In this document: positions 10,281 to 20,635 of the stretch, one piece after another
Layout of the letters: every line of letters starts with the position of its first letter
How positions within the stretch are numbered: the first letter of the stretch is position 1
DNA from: Adiantum capillus-veneris
Taxonomy: Eukaryota; Streptophyta; Polypodiopsida; Polypodiales; Pteridaceae
Direction of reading: 5' to 3'
DNA: 64,000 nt
Assembly: GCA_014529385.2 (NCBI GenBank)
Contig: CM043952.1
Span: 52,199,119-52,263,118 of the forward strand
Program-made: the position numbers and the translations under genes
The notes under the pieces: generated by a model
The model's input: the letters and a program-made list of their open reading frames with translations, nothing else
What the model was told of the DNA's origin: nothing
The model's database searches: none

Positions 10281-13200
10281 ATGGCTGGATCAAATACAAC
10301 TCCTCTTTATAATATCAAGAAGCTGGATGGAACCAATTTCGCATTGTGGAAGAAGGAGATTTGGCACGTGTTGGTACAAAAGAAGCAGATAAAACCTATA
10401 AAGATCAAAGGGATAAAACCAGAAGATATGGACGAAGATGAATGGAGCAAAATGGATGAATTGGCACTTTCTACCATTATCCTGACTTTGGCAGAAAGCG
10501 TTTACTTCAATGTAGCAGACGAGATGTCGGCTTATCAAGCATGGTTAAAGCTGAGTGATCTTTATGAGAAGCAGAGTGCAGCTTCACAGGTATACTGGCT
10601 TAAGAAGCTTATTGACTTGAAGATGAAAGAAGGGACACCTATGTCCAATCATCTGAATGAATTCAACACAACCTATAGTCAGTTGTCAGCTCAAGGTGTC
10701 AAGTTTGATGAACCTGTTAGAGCTATTTTCCTGTTGATCACATTGCCGGAAAGTTGGGACACTTTTCGCACAGCTTTGAGTAATTCTGCACCTCCATATG
10801 GTTTGAACATAGCAGGTGTAGAAGGAAGTCTGCTTACTGAAGAAACCAATAGAAAGACAATGGACAAAGGCAAAGGAACAGCCTTAGTTGTCAGGGGAAG
10901 GACCAAAGAAAAGTACAAAGGTGGAAAGAGGAATCAGTCTCGTAGCAAGTCCCGCAGTGCTAAAGGCAAGAGTGACATAGAATGCTACCATTGTGGAAAG
11001 AAGGGTCAGATGAAAAGAGACGGCAGAGAATGGAAAGCAGAAAAAGGCAAAGAGAAAGCTGAAGACCATGGTGAGAAGAACAAGTCCTCAGTGAAGATTC
11101 AAGAAATAAATGTGAAAAACACTGTTGCAGAGGATGACAGTCTAGTGTCAGGAGACATCTACTTCTTGAAGAATACAATGGACTCAGCTCTTCTTACAGC
11201 ATCTGATGGAAATGCACTGAGTGACTGGATTATAGACTCAGGGGCATCACTTCATGTTTCTCCAAACAAGGAGTGGTTTACCTATTATGTGACCATAAAG
11301 ATCATGTTCGGCTAGGCAATGGGCAGACATGTGAGATCTTAGGTGTTGGAGATGTTCAATTGAAGTTTCGAAATGGCTCTTCTTTCATGCTGAAGAATGT
11401 GAGACATGTTCCCGCAATTACAAAGAGCTTGATCAGCACAGGTTTACTTGATGATGATGGCTACGTCACCACTTTTGGAGAGAACATGTGGAAGATATCC
11501 AAGGGTTCTATGACAGTAGCACATGGAGTAAAGTCTGGAGGACTTTACATGATTTATGTATCAAATGTCTCTAAAAATGTAATCAAGGTAACCGAGCAGC
11601 CGAACGTTTCTTTGTGGCATAGCCGGTTAGGACATATGTCCAAGAAGGGAATGGAAATCTTGTCTCGTTCTCGTTATTTGCCTCGCTTTTCATTTAATGA
11701 TTTGGAATTCTGTGAACATTGTTTGTATGGTAAGCAAACATAGCAGCCACATAAGCATAGAAGCACATAAGCACTTGTTCATAGTGATTTGTGTGGACCT
11801 ATGCCTAACCTATCTCTAGGGGGAGCTTCTTACTTTATGACATTTATAGATGATTACTCAAGGAAAGTATGGGTTTACTTTATCAAGCACAAGGATGAAG
11901 CGTTTAGTGTTTTCAAAACGTTTGTGACACTTGTGGATAATCAGAGTGGCAAGAAGCTTAAATGCTTACGCACTGACAATGGTGGAGAGTATGTTTCAAA
12001 GGCCTTTCAGGACTTTTGTGAGTCAAAAGGTATAAAAGGTGAACTTACTGCTCCTTACAATCTTCCTCAAAATGGTGTTGCTGAGAGGATGAATAGGACC
12101 ATACAAGAGAAGGTCAGAAGTATGTTGTCTAATGCACAATTGCCAAATGGGTTTTGGGCTGAAGCTGTATCAACAACTGTTCATCTTGTAAATAGATCTC
12201 CTAGCAAGGTTTTGCAGAAGGATTCAGTGCCAGAGATGGTATGGTCAGGCAAAATGCCCTCATACAAGCATCTCAGAGTCTTTGGCTGTGAGGCATATAC
12301 TCACGTTCCAAAGGAATTTAGGAACAAACTTGAGCCAAAGAGTAGAAAGTGCATCTTTCTAGGCTATGGTAATTCTAGTGAGATGGGGTACAGACTTTGG
12401 GATCCCGAATCCAGAAAGGTTGTCCGTAGCAATGATGTTCACTTTAATGAATCCAAATACTATTCTAAACCAGAGAGGGTTGAGGAGATTAGAAGAGTTG
12501 TCTTCCAAGAAGATGGACCTGCACGTGCAAGACAAAATGTCAGGGCTCAAGAGGAGCAAGGACAGGATAGAGTGGAACCACAGGTTGTGGCTGAGTCTGA
12601 GCCACCTATTGTGAGTAGATTTAGACGTGTCACGCGACCTCCTGATAGGTTTGTTCCATCTATGAACTATGTCATGTTGACTGATTGCAATGAGCCTTCA
12701 TGTTACAAGGAAGCAGTGCAAATGAAGGTCTCCGGGAATTGGCAATTGGCCATGCAGTCAGAGATGACAGCTCTGCATAAAAACCAGACATGGAAGCTAG
12801 TTAAATTACCACGGGGCAAAAAGGCTCTACCTTGTAAATGGGTTTACAGGTATAAGATCACCGCTCATGATAGTCAGCCAAAGTACAAAGCAAGGCTTGT
12901 TGCCAAGGGCTTTAAGCAAGAACAAGGCATTGACTTTGATGAAGTCTTCTCTCCGGTGGTCAAGATGACTACATTGAGATGCTTTCTTGCATTGGTTGCC
13001 ATATTAGATTTGGTGTTGCACCAAATGGATGTCAAGACAGCGTTCTTGCATGGTGATTTAGATGTGGAAATTTACATGCAGCAACCAGAAGGGTTTGTTG
13101 AGAAAGGCAAGGAAGATTGGGTATGCCTATTGTTAAAGAGTCTTTATGGCTTAAAACAATCACCGAGGGCATGGTACCATAAATTCCACAAGTTTATGCT

Positions 13201-14245
13201 TTCTCAAGGCTACAAACGTAGTGAGTTCGATCACTGTCTATATACAAAGAAGGCTAAGGATGGCAGTTGGCTGATCCTTATTTTGTATGTGGATGACATG
13301 TTGATTGCTGGCAAGCACTTGGAAGAAATTTCAGCTTTGAAGTCAAAGATGGAAAAATCATTTGACATGAAAGACATGGGTGAGGCAAGTCATATACTTG
13401 GTATGCGCATTGAGAGAGACGGATCAAAGAAGTTGATTTGGTTATCTCAAACAGAGTATATTGACAAGGTTTTGCAACCTTTCAATATGGAGAAGGGAAA
13501 GGCACAGAGTGTTCCATTGCCACCATATGTGAAACTTAGCAAACAAGATTGTCCCGTGTCTGAGGAAGAACATGCTGAAATGGATAAGATTCCATATGCG
13601 TCTGCAGTGGGTAGTTTGATGTATGCAATGGTTGCTACTCGCCCAGACATTGAATTTGCAGTGGGAGTAGTAAGTCGATACATGTCGAACCCAGGCAAGA
13701 AACATTGGGAGGCAGTGAAAGGAATATTGAGATACCTGAAAGCTACAAAGAGTATGCGTATATGCTATGGGAGTCAGGAGCTAAGTGTAAAGGGTTTTAC
13801 AGACTCAGATTATGCAGGTGACTTAGACAACCGAAGGTCTACGTCAGGGTATGTCTTTACATTGGCTGGTGGAGCAGTATCATGGCGTTCTAGATTACAA
13901 GATTGTGTTACTTAGTCTACTATAGAGGCTGAATATGTAGCAGCATCAGAGGCATGCAAAGAATCAATTTGGCTTAATCGACTAGTAGCAGATTTGGGAA
14001 TCAAAAGAAGAGATGCCTGTGTCATATTGTGATAGTCAAAGTGCTATACAATTGGCTCGCAATCCAGTTTATCACTCAAAGACAAAGCATGTGGATGTGA
14101 AGTATCATTCATCAGGGAAATGCTCGAGGATAAGCAACTTCAGCTTGTCAAAGTTCACACCAGAGAAAATCCTGCTGATCTACTTACAAAAGGACTTCCC
14201 TCAGAGAGCTTTGCGCATTTTCGCAAGCAGATAGGTGTAGGGTAG
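10281..14245 (+). pseudogene. Copia gag-pol polyprotein, broken
   Basis: The ATG at 10281 opens a copia gag (LDGTNFALWKKEIWHVL). Next is a zinc knuckle reading CYHCGKKGQMKRDG, where the His and the last Cys of CCHC are replaced. The protease site is DSGAS (about 11236). A frameshift near 11290 leads to the GAG-pre-integrase segment (LWHSRLGHMSKKGMEIL, CEHCLYGKQ). Two in-frame stops follow (11741 and about 11768), then the integrase core (FIDDYSRK, TDNGGEY, NGVAERMNRT), reverse transcriptase (FLHGDLDVEIYMQQPEGF, LYVDDML) and RNase H (TDSDYAGD). A TAG at 13913 and two later frameshifts interrupt the RNase H end (IEAEYVAASEA; YCDSQSAIQLARNPVYHSKTK), which finishes at 14245. RT and integrase catalytic residues remain visible. 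Five or so lesions make it non-functional as it stands. Confidence 0.95.
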
Positions 14246-14323
14246 TACATCACTTCTCTACATCTCTTGTATATTAGCTTGTATAGTAGCTTCTCTCACA
14301 CTTAAAGTACCACATTGGACTTT

Positions 14324-14333
14324 AAGTGGGAGG
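14324..14333 (+). other. Polypurine tract of copia element 1
   Basis: AAGTGGGAGG ends one base before the 3' LTR starts at 14335. Position and composition fit the plus-strand primer. Confidence 0.85.
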
Positions 14334-14334
14334 T

Positions 14335-14526
14335 TGTTGGGGTATAAAGCCTAATGTGGTCGCCCAGGTAAGTGGGCGGGCCGCCAGGTATGTACACATA
14401 TTCTTTTGTAAAAACCTAATAAGAACTCACTATGCTCTACACATTATAGTAGAGCGAGTTCACCATATTGTTGTGCTCTTCTTCTCGCACTCTCTCTCGT
14501 GTCGCACTTCCGCTCGTACTCCTTCA
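14335..14526 (+). repeat. 3' LTR of copia element 1
   Basis: 192 bp, TGTTGGGG to CCTTCA, 95 percent identical to 8992-9183 by eye (9 substitutions, no indels). It is followed by CAACT (14527-14531), the right copy of the target duplication. Confidence 0.97.
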
Positions 14527-14531
14527 CAACT

Positions 14532-15175
14532 CTCAAACAGAACTTGATGTATATCCTGAGCTTTAATGCAGCTTTTCGTACTGACTCACTCTCTTTCTGT
14601 TTGAATCTGTGAATTTGTGAGTCTGCATTGTGAGCTATGCCTTTCTGCAAGAATCCTTTGATGAATTCTTCAAACAACTTGTTTAGAGTCTCAAAATCAC
14701 ATATTTCCACTGAGTTGATCGACGTAGCCGCATCATCTTCTAGAGTTACTCCAAATCCCACAAAATGTGTTGCAAAATTTGAAACTTCCTCTGCTCTAAT
14801 TACTCTTCTAAAAGCCGCTACGTGATCTCTCGGATCTTTATCTCTGACATATTGCCTGTTTACCCATTTCTGGATCTGGGATGGCCTAACTTGCCAATTG
14901 TCTACAAGTCTAACCATAGACTCTGCCAATCCTTCTCTCGCTTCATGTATTCCACTATGCCTAAGTTATTCTTCAAAGGGATTAGTTTTTCTGTTGAAAA
15001 TTGCTCCATCAGGCAGATTCACTTGAGGAGACATGTCTACCATCTCTGTGATCATCTCATCTCTCATTATCGCTCTACAAGGAAATCCAGGTGGCTCCCT
15101 CTTTGTAATTCTTGTAGGAATCCACGTGTTTGGTGGAGATGTTTTTGGTGCTTCATTGACCAAATATCCACCCAT
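14532..15175 (-). pseudogene. Gypsy gag N-terminal part
   Basis: Two minus-strand frames (14966-15175 and 14532-14929) read as a Ty3/gypsy capsid domain: WVNRQYVRDKDPRDHVAAF, then DFETLNKLFEEFIKGFL and SQIHRFKQKESESVRKAALK. This arrangement fits the retrotransposon gag family. A stop separates the two frames, and the copia element has cut the domain after about 'LRIYIKF'. The continuation lies at 8986 downwards. Confidence 0.78.
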
Positions 15176-15500
15176 GTCTCAGTCCATGGATTTGTGCTTT
15201 CTATAGCTTTGTATTCTTATCCATACTTGTAAGCTAAGTTTGAATCTAAAGAGAACATGATCTCTGGGCTTAACAGATTTAGCTTGATGTAAGCGGACTT
15301 GCACCAATGTGTTTAAGTGCTTTGGTTAGGGAAAAGTTGAAACTATGTCCAAAATCGTGATCGTTTTCCCAAAATTCTCACTTTTGGACACCCTTATTTT
15401 TTGGATGAATTTTGAGGCCTTACATTATGTTTTTCCGGACGCTGAACGACAGTAATTGATCTCCTAGGGGTCTTCGATTGTTTTTCAAGGTTGACGCTGA

Positions 15501-15780
15501 GACTTGTAGAGATACTCTAGGGCTTCATTTTGATAAAAAAAAGTTGTTGAATCCGATATTCGAAGCTCAAGTTATGGCCAAAAAAGTCTTTTTCTAACTC
15601 AACCTATACCTAGAGACTTTATACGCGTATAATTTCTCCTGACTTGTAGAGATACTCTGGGGCTTCATTTTGATAAAAAAAAGTTGTTGAATCCGAAATT
15701 CGAAGCTCAAGTTATGGCCAAAAAAGTCTTTTTCTAACTCAACCTATACCTAGAGACTTTATACGCGTATAATTTCTCCT
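15501..15780. repeat. Tandem duplication, two 140-bp units
   Basis: 15501-15640 and 15641-15780 are near-identical (I see two substitutions). Each contains GATAAAAAAAAGTTGTTGAA and ends TTATACGCGTATAATTTCTCCT. A weaker third version of the end (ATTATACGCGCATAATGTCT) lies at about 15886-15905. The unit contains the palindrome ATACGCGTAT. No coding frame is supported; it may be part of the leader or LTR of a gypsy element. Confidence 0.9.
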
Positions 15781-15921
15781 GACTTAGATTTGCTCCAAAC
15801 TTAAATTGTAGACTCCCCTTGATGTCTTCTACACGTTGCAAGTCTCAGTTTGTGATTTTAACCTTTATTTTGACACTTGAGACATTATACGCGCATAATG
15901 TCTCTTGTGGCAGAATGAGGT

Positions 15922-16074
15922 TGTTGGAGCTATATATGGCTCACTCTACTCAACTTGGTCTCACCTATATATTTGTATCTTGTCCTCAATATGAATTAGT
16001 CTTTTAGAGTGTATATGGTGTGTCTCTTGCTTTGTCTCTCTCTCTTTATCTCTACATCTCATCATGGTATCAGA
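15922..16074 (+). repeat. LTR of copia element 2
   Basis: TGTTGGAGC...CTCATCA, about 153 bp, CT-rich at its end and directly followed by the primer binding site. The bases just upstream (GCAGAATGAGG) resemble a polypurine tract, so this LTR could once have been shared with an upstream element. No second copy is in the window to confirm the left boundary. Confidence 0.7.
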
Positions 16075-16086
16075 GCGGTAACGATC
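16075..16086 (+). other. Primer binding site, initiator Met-tRNA
   Basis: TGGTATCAGAGC immediately after the LTR end (CTCATCA). Confidence 0.9.
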
Positions 16087-16818
16087 ACACACCGATTCAA
16101 TTCATGGTGACAAAACGGTATGTGTATGCGACTCGCATATAATATTCAAAATTGCTTTATTTTTGAGCGTTTATTCTTGTTAATTGTGGTTGTTTTGTGT
16201 TAATAAGAATATGATTAGTGTTTTATGTGGTGTTTATTTCTAATCAATCTAATCGTTGATTACGTTTTCTTGTTGATGACACCCAGAACTTCATCTCAAT
16301 TTTTGGGGGTCTTCTGCTCAAAATTTGGAGAAACGGAAAAAGTGCAATGGAACATAGCACAATGACACTTTTCATCCAAAACTTGTTTGTCTCCTCGAGC
16401 TCTTCGATTTGAGTTCTAGGTTTGCATCAATCGAAGTTCGGAACAGTTCAAGTTATGCTGTTTTCATTGCAATTGAGCTTGACACAACTTTCTTCGTCGT
16501 ACTTCTTCGTGAATCATTTTTCTAATTTGGGCGTTAACTTTTTTGAGAAAATTTATCCTTTTGCTATTCGTATTGTGGCCGTCAATCTTGCGTCTCACGC
16601 CACTCTATTTTGAGGACTCTCTTATTATTAACGTCTTCTTTACCCTGCCTTTTTTGGGTGACGTCTCTCACATCTTTGGACGTTCTTTGAGCATCCTTCT
16701 TGCGTTTATCGTTGACAGAACGCAGTCCTCATATTTCTCTCATTCTCAATTGCGGCCTTCACCATATATGGTGTGCAGATTCTGTGATCTTATCTTATAC
16801 GTCTTCTCGCAACAAGGT

Positions 16819-17228
16819 ATGGCTATGACTATTCTCGTCAACGGCTTTCCTTCTGGCCAGCGTTCTGTTCGTCCTTTAGAAGGCCAAGGATTTCTAGGTT
16901 GGAAAGCAAAGATGTTGTTAATTCTTGAAGGCGATGAACTCTCTGATGATGTTCTTTGAAATCGTGTTTGTCCGCCTCAGCCTCTTGATACGGATAATGA
17001 TAACGTGCTTATCACTGAAGGACCTATATTTGAAGATTGGAATGTTGCCTATATGGATTGGCAACGACGTGATAAAGCAGCTCGTCGATATATTCTTTTT
17101 GCTCTTACTTATTCCCTTTTGCTTGATATGTATGAACCGCCTACTTCCCACGACGTATGGAAGTACCTTATCAAAAACTTTTAGAAGAAATCTGTTACAG
17201 AAATACTTTATTTGAGAGGGTTGCTTAA
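16819..17228 (+). pseudogene. Copia 2 gag, N-terminal part
   Basis: The ATG at 16819 opens MAMTILVNGFPSGQRSVRPL, then GQGFLGWKAKMLLILEGDEL, a copia gag start. A TGA at about 16957 is followed in frame by DWQRRDKAARRYILFALT and a second stop, then by TEILYLRGLL at the insertion point of transposon A. Gag resumes at 18573. It is the capsid part of a retrotransposon, inactive. Confidence 0.85.
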
Positions 17229-18572
17229 CACTAGGTTGGTAATGGGACACTTTTATGTCCTGGGACACTTTTATGTCCTGTTAAGTGACCATTTTCCTTG
17301 AATTATGTCAAGAGTTTCAAAATGGATTTTGAGGTGCTATCTGTCTAGAAATTTGTCTCATGAGCTGAAAAAAACTCAAATTTTTTTTGGAATTTCAATT
17401 CCATCTTTAACCTTGTCCTTGCACAACATTTCACAACCTAAACTGTGTGAAAAAACGGGTCCTGTTTTTGGCTTTTTTCAACTTTTTGCAACTATACCAC
17501 TCTAGAATTCATGTTTGTGAGGTCTATAATGCTAGACAACTATCTTTAGTAGTCCTCAAGATGTCTTGATGCTTCTAGGGAGAAATAAATGTTAAAGTTG
17601 TAAGTTATGACAGAATTACCAAAATTATCAAATCTTGTTTTTTAGCCAATTTTAGCTCTTCTATGATTTTTTTGGTGGCTTTCATGATATCCAAATGCAG
17701 TTTTGATTTTCTATGTCGCATATTGTAACATAAAGCTAATATTCCTTGAGTTTTAGGGCACCTAATACCCTATTTTGCAAGTAGACAACGATGGTTGATT
17801 TTTTCAATTATAGAAGAAAACAAAACGTTCTAGTATATCAAGTATAGCTTTTTCAATATTGTTAGTTTGTTGTGACAACTACATGCATTTTGTAGGTAGT
17901 AACCATATCTAGTCATAAGGAGAAAATTTGGCTAGATATTGAATAGTTTCTATGGGATTCTACAACTCATAATGTTGAACCCAGATTTTTCATGTTTGCT
18001 GTATTTAGCACTTCATCTTTGTCCCCATGATTCCCCTTGGTAAGAGATGTATTATTCTTTTGACATGCTCCATGGATCCTTATGAACCTAAAGGACAATA
18101 GGGAACTAAGAAAACATGCATATATTATTTGGATTGAGCGTGGCTATAGAAACTTTGATGATAGGTTTGCAGAATGGTAAAAAATCAACTTTTTTGTACC
18201 TATTTCTTTTGGCAAAACAAAAAATAGTGAGTGAGAAGCAATCATATTTTATGATCACCAACCCATTGAAGTTCACTAGGGAATTTATCCCAAGTCCTAC
18301 AAAAATCCCTAATCTTATTTTTATGCAACAAAACGTAAGAAATGACTGTTTTGATGAAAATGTACTGGTCCATCAACTTTGGAGGCTTGGTGTGACCAAA
18401 AGATGAGAAAATTTACAAGTTTCTTATTTTTTCCATGTGTAGTAGGCCTTGAACTATAACCTCATGAAAGGATTTTACAAAATGAGTGGATCTACTATGG
18501 TTTTGGAGGTTTTTTTCAAAACCCTAGGCCTGAAAGGACACTTTTATGTCCTATTAGGTTACCAACCTAGTG
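17229..18572 (+). mobile_element. Transposon A: CACTAG ends, TTAA target duplication
   Basis: A 1,344-bp element. Both ends start with the perfect inverted repeat CACTAGGTTGGTAA. Just inside lie palindromic words GGACACTTTTATGTCC, twice at the left end and once at the right. TTAA flanks it at 17225-17228 and 18573-18576. Removing element plus one TTAA rejoins copia gag as ...YLRGLLNKLQYE... in frame, so the boundaries are exact. No transposase is encoded. The only longer frame (18116-18406) is also present in copy B but does not look selected. CACTA termini recall CMC (En/Spm) elements, which make 3-bp duplications; TTAA is the signature of piggyBac and Kolobok. Classification stays open. Confidence 0.93.
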
Positions 18573-18853
18573 TTAACAAGTTACAATATGAAGTTGGTAC
18601 TGCCATGATGGGATATATTGAATCTTTCAAATCTATTATTAATCAACTTGCTACTGGCACTGATCCTATTCCACAAAAGCAGCTAATTACACTTCTCCTT
18701 GATACGGTGAAGGACTCTTCTTATGATAACATTGTTACTATTCTCTCTAATAAAGATGGTCTTGATTTCGACCAAGCCTGTTTTTTTTAAAAATTGAATA
18801 CTATCAACGTCAAGAACGTCATAATGATTGTCACTATACAGCTATGTCAATTA
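18573..18853 (+). pseudogene. Copia 2 gag, C-terminal part
   Basis: After the TTAA copy the frame gives NKLQYEVGTAMMGYIESFKS and later IPQKQLITLLLDTV, the copia gag UBN2-like region. A poly-T slip near 18786 shifts the frame (continuing YYQRQERHNDCHYTAMSI) up to the MITE insertion at 18854. The zinc-knuckle part follows at 20636. Confidence 0.85.
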
Positions 18854-20635
18854 GGAAAAATTTGGACTCACAAAGGGGCCCTTTAAGGAGTTTGACTTTA
18901 CCTCTCTCTACCAAAATGGGCGCATGGATAAATTTTTGCAAATAAACTCCAAAGTTGGCGGAGGTCTGACAGTTAGAATGTCCTCTTCAAGCTCTATCTA
19001 TTGATATATATCACGCCATGAGATTCCTCATATTTTAGAAGATTCTTTTTTTTATTCACCTTCCGATAGAGTTGTCACATCATAGGTGAATAAAAAAAAG
19101 AATCTTCTAAAATATGAGGAATCTCATGGCGTGCTATATATCAATAGATTGAGCTTGAAGAGAACATTCTAACTGTCAAACCTCCGCCAACTTTGGAGTT
19201 AATTTGCAAAAATTTATCCACACGCCTGTTTTGGTAGAGAGAGGTAAAGTCAAACTCCTTAACACTAGGTTGGTAACCTAACAGGACATAAAAGTGTTCT
19301 TTCAGGGTTTTGAAAAAAACCTCCAAAACCATAGTAGATCCACTCATTTTGTAAAATCCTTTCATGAGGTTATAGTTCAAGGACTACTACACATGGAAAA
19401 AATAAGACACTTGTAAAATTTCTCATCTTTTGGTCACACCAAGCCTCCAAAGTTGATGGACCAGTACATTTTCATCAAAACAGTCATTTCTTACGTTTTG
19501 TTGCATAAAAATAGGATGAGGGATTTTTCTAGGACTTGAGATAAATTCCCTAGTTAACTTCAATGGGTTGGTGATCAGAACATATGATTGCTTCTCACTC
19601 ACTATTTTCTGTTTTGCCAAAAGAAATAGGTACAAAAAAGTTGAATTTTTATCATTCTGCAAACCTATCATCAAAGTTTCTATAGCCACGCTCAATACAA
19701 ATAATATATCCATGTTTTCTTAGTTTCCTATTGTCCTTTAGGTTCATAAGGAGCCATGGAGCATGTCAAAAGAATAATACATCTCTTACCAAGAGGAATC
19801 TTGGGGACAAAGATGAAGTGCTAAATACAGCAAACATGAAAAAACTAGGTTCAACATTATGAGTTGTAGAATCCCATAGAAACTATTCAATATCTAGCCA
19901 AATTTGATCCTTATGACTAGATATGGTTACTACCTACAAAATGCATGTAGTTGTCACAACAAACTAACAATATTGAAAAAGCTATACTTGATATACTGGA
20001 ATGTTTCGTTTTCCTTCTATAATTGAAAAAATCAACCATCCTTGTCTACTATGCAAAATAGGGTATTAGGTGCCCCAAAACTCAACGAATATTAGCTTTA
20101 TGTTACAATATGCGACATAGAAAATCAAAACTACATTTGGACATCATGAAAGCCACCAAATAAATCATAGAAGAGCTAAAATTGGCTAAAAAGTAGGATT
20201 TGATAATTTTTGTAATTTGGTCATAACTTACATTTTTAACATTTATTTCTCCCTAGAAGCATCAGGACATGTTGAGGACTACTAAAGATAGTTCTTTAGC
20301 ATTATAGACCTCACAAGCATGAATTCTAGAGTGGTATAGTTGCAAAAAGTTGAAAAAAGCCAAAAACAGGACCCGGTTTTTCACACAGCTTAGGTTGTGA
20401 AATGTTGTGCAAGGACAAGGTTAAATATGGAATTCATATTCTAAAAAAATGTCAAGTTTTTTTCATCTCATGAGACAACATTCTAGACAGATAGCACCTC
20501 ACAATCCATTTTGAAACTCTTGACATAATTCAAGGAAAATGGTCACTTAACAGGACATAAAAGTGTCCCAGGACATAAAAGTGTCCCATTACCAACCTAG
20601 TGTTAAAGGGCCCCTTTGTGAGTCCAAATTTTTCC
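18854..20635. mobile_element. Palindromic MITE, copy 2, interrupted by transposon B
   Basis: The ends read GGAAAAATTTGGACTCAC and its complement, flanked by TA (18852-18853 and 20636-20637) within ATTA...TAAT. Without transposon B and its TTAA the MITE is 438 bp, against 441 bp for copy 1 at 2878. Restoring the site as ATTAAT keeps copia gag in frame (TAMSI-N-MISQEE), which supports a 2-bp TA duplication. The left arm has the unbroken word CCCTTTAAGGAG, the mirror of the site where B is inserted in the right arm. Confidence 0.9.
19263..20602 (-). mobile_element. Transposon B: second copy, inverted, TTAA duplication
   Basis: 1,340 bp, the reverse complement of A with clear but limited divergence. 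Terminal CACTAGGTTGGTAA, the same subterminal palindromes, and TTAA at 19259-19262 and 20603-20606. It sits in the right arm of the MITE; the left arm (about 18877-18888) shows the uninterrupted site with a single TTAA. A and B therefore inserted independently at TTAA, and together they form a ~3.4-kb inverted repeat. Confidence 0.93.

Larger units (their letters stand above)
8992..14526 (+). mobile_element. Ty1/copia retrotransposon, structurally complete
   Basis: A 5,535-bp element with 192-bp LTRs (8992-9183, 14335-14526), a Met-tRNA primer site, one gag-pol region in copia order (gag, protease, integrase, RT, RNase H), a polypurine tract and a perfect CAACT duplication. I count 9 differences between the two LTRs (about 4.7 percent), so the insertion is moderately old. 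It lies inside a minus-strand gypsy gag sequence. The coding region carries stops and frameshifts, so the copy is not autonomous. Confidence 0.97.
6621..15240 (-). mobile_element. Ty3/gypsy gag-protease relic, split by copia
   Basis: Minus-strand gag-like frames lie on both sides of the copia element 8992-14526 and form one element once that insertion is removed: the gag N-terminal half at 14532-15175, the rest with the zinc knuckle and protease at 6621-8986. The 3' side ends at 6621 against an unrelated repeat, so no reverse transcriptase or integrase remains. No LTR of this family could be placed; the upstream sequence (15240 onwards) holds a 140-bp tandem repeat. Confidence 0.75.

Noticed and set aside
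18116..18406. 96-residue frame in transposon A, also open in transposon B (19423-19713)
   Set aside because: The two versions differ by about 11 residues in 96, with no sign that changes avoid amino-acid positions, and no motif is recognised. Open by shared ancestry rather than selection.
17229..18572. Simple classification of A/B as CACTA (En/Spm) elements
   Set aside because: Termini fit, but the three insertions all sit in TTAA with four matching bases on each side, which a 3-bp duplication does not require.
17229..20602. The whole 3.4-kb inverted structure as one giant fold-back transposon
   Set aside because: Each half is a complete element with its own TIRs and TTAA copies, inserted at two separately demonstrable sites (copia gag and MITE arm).
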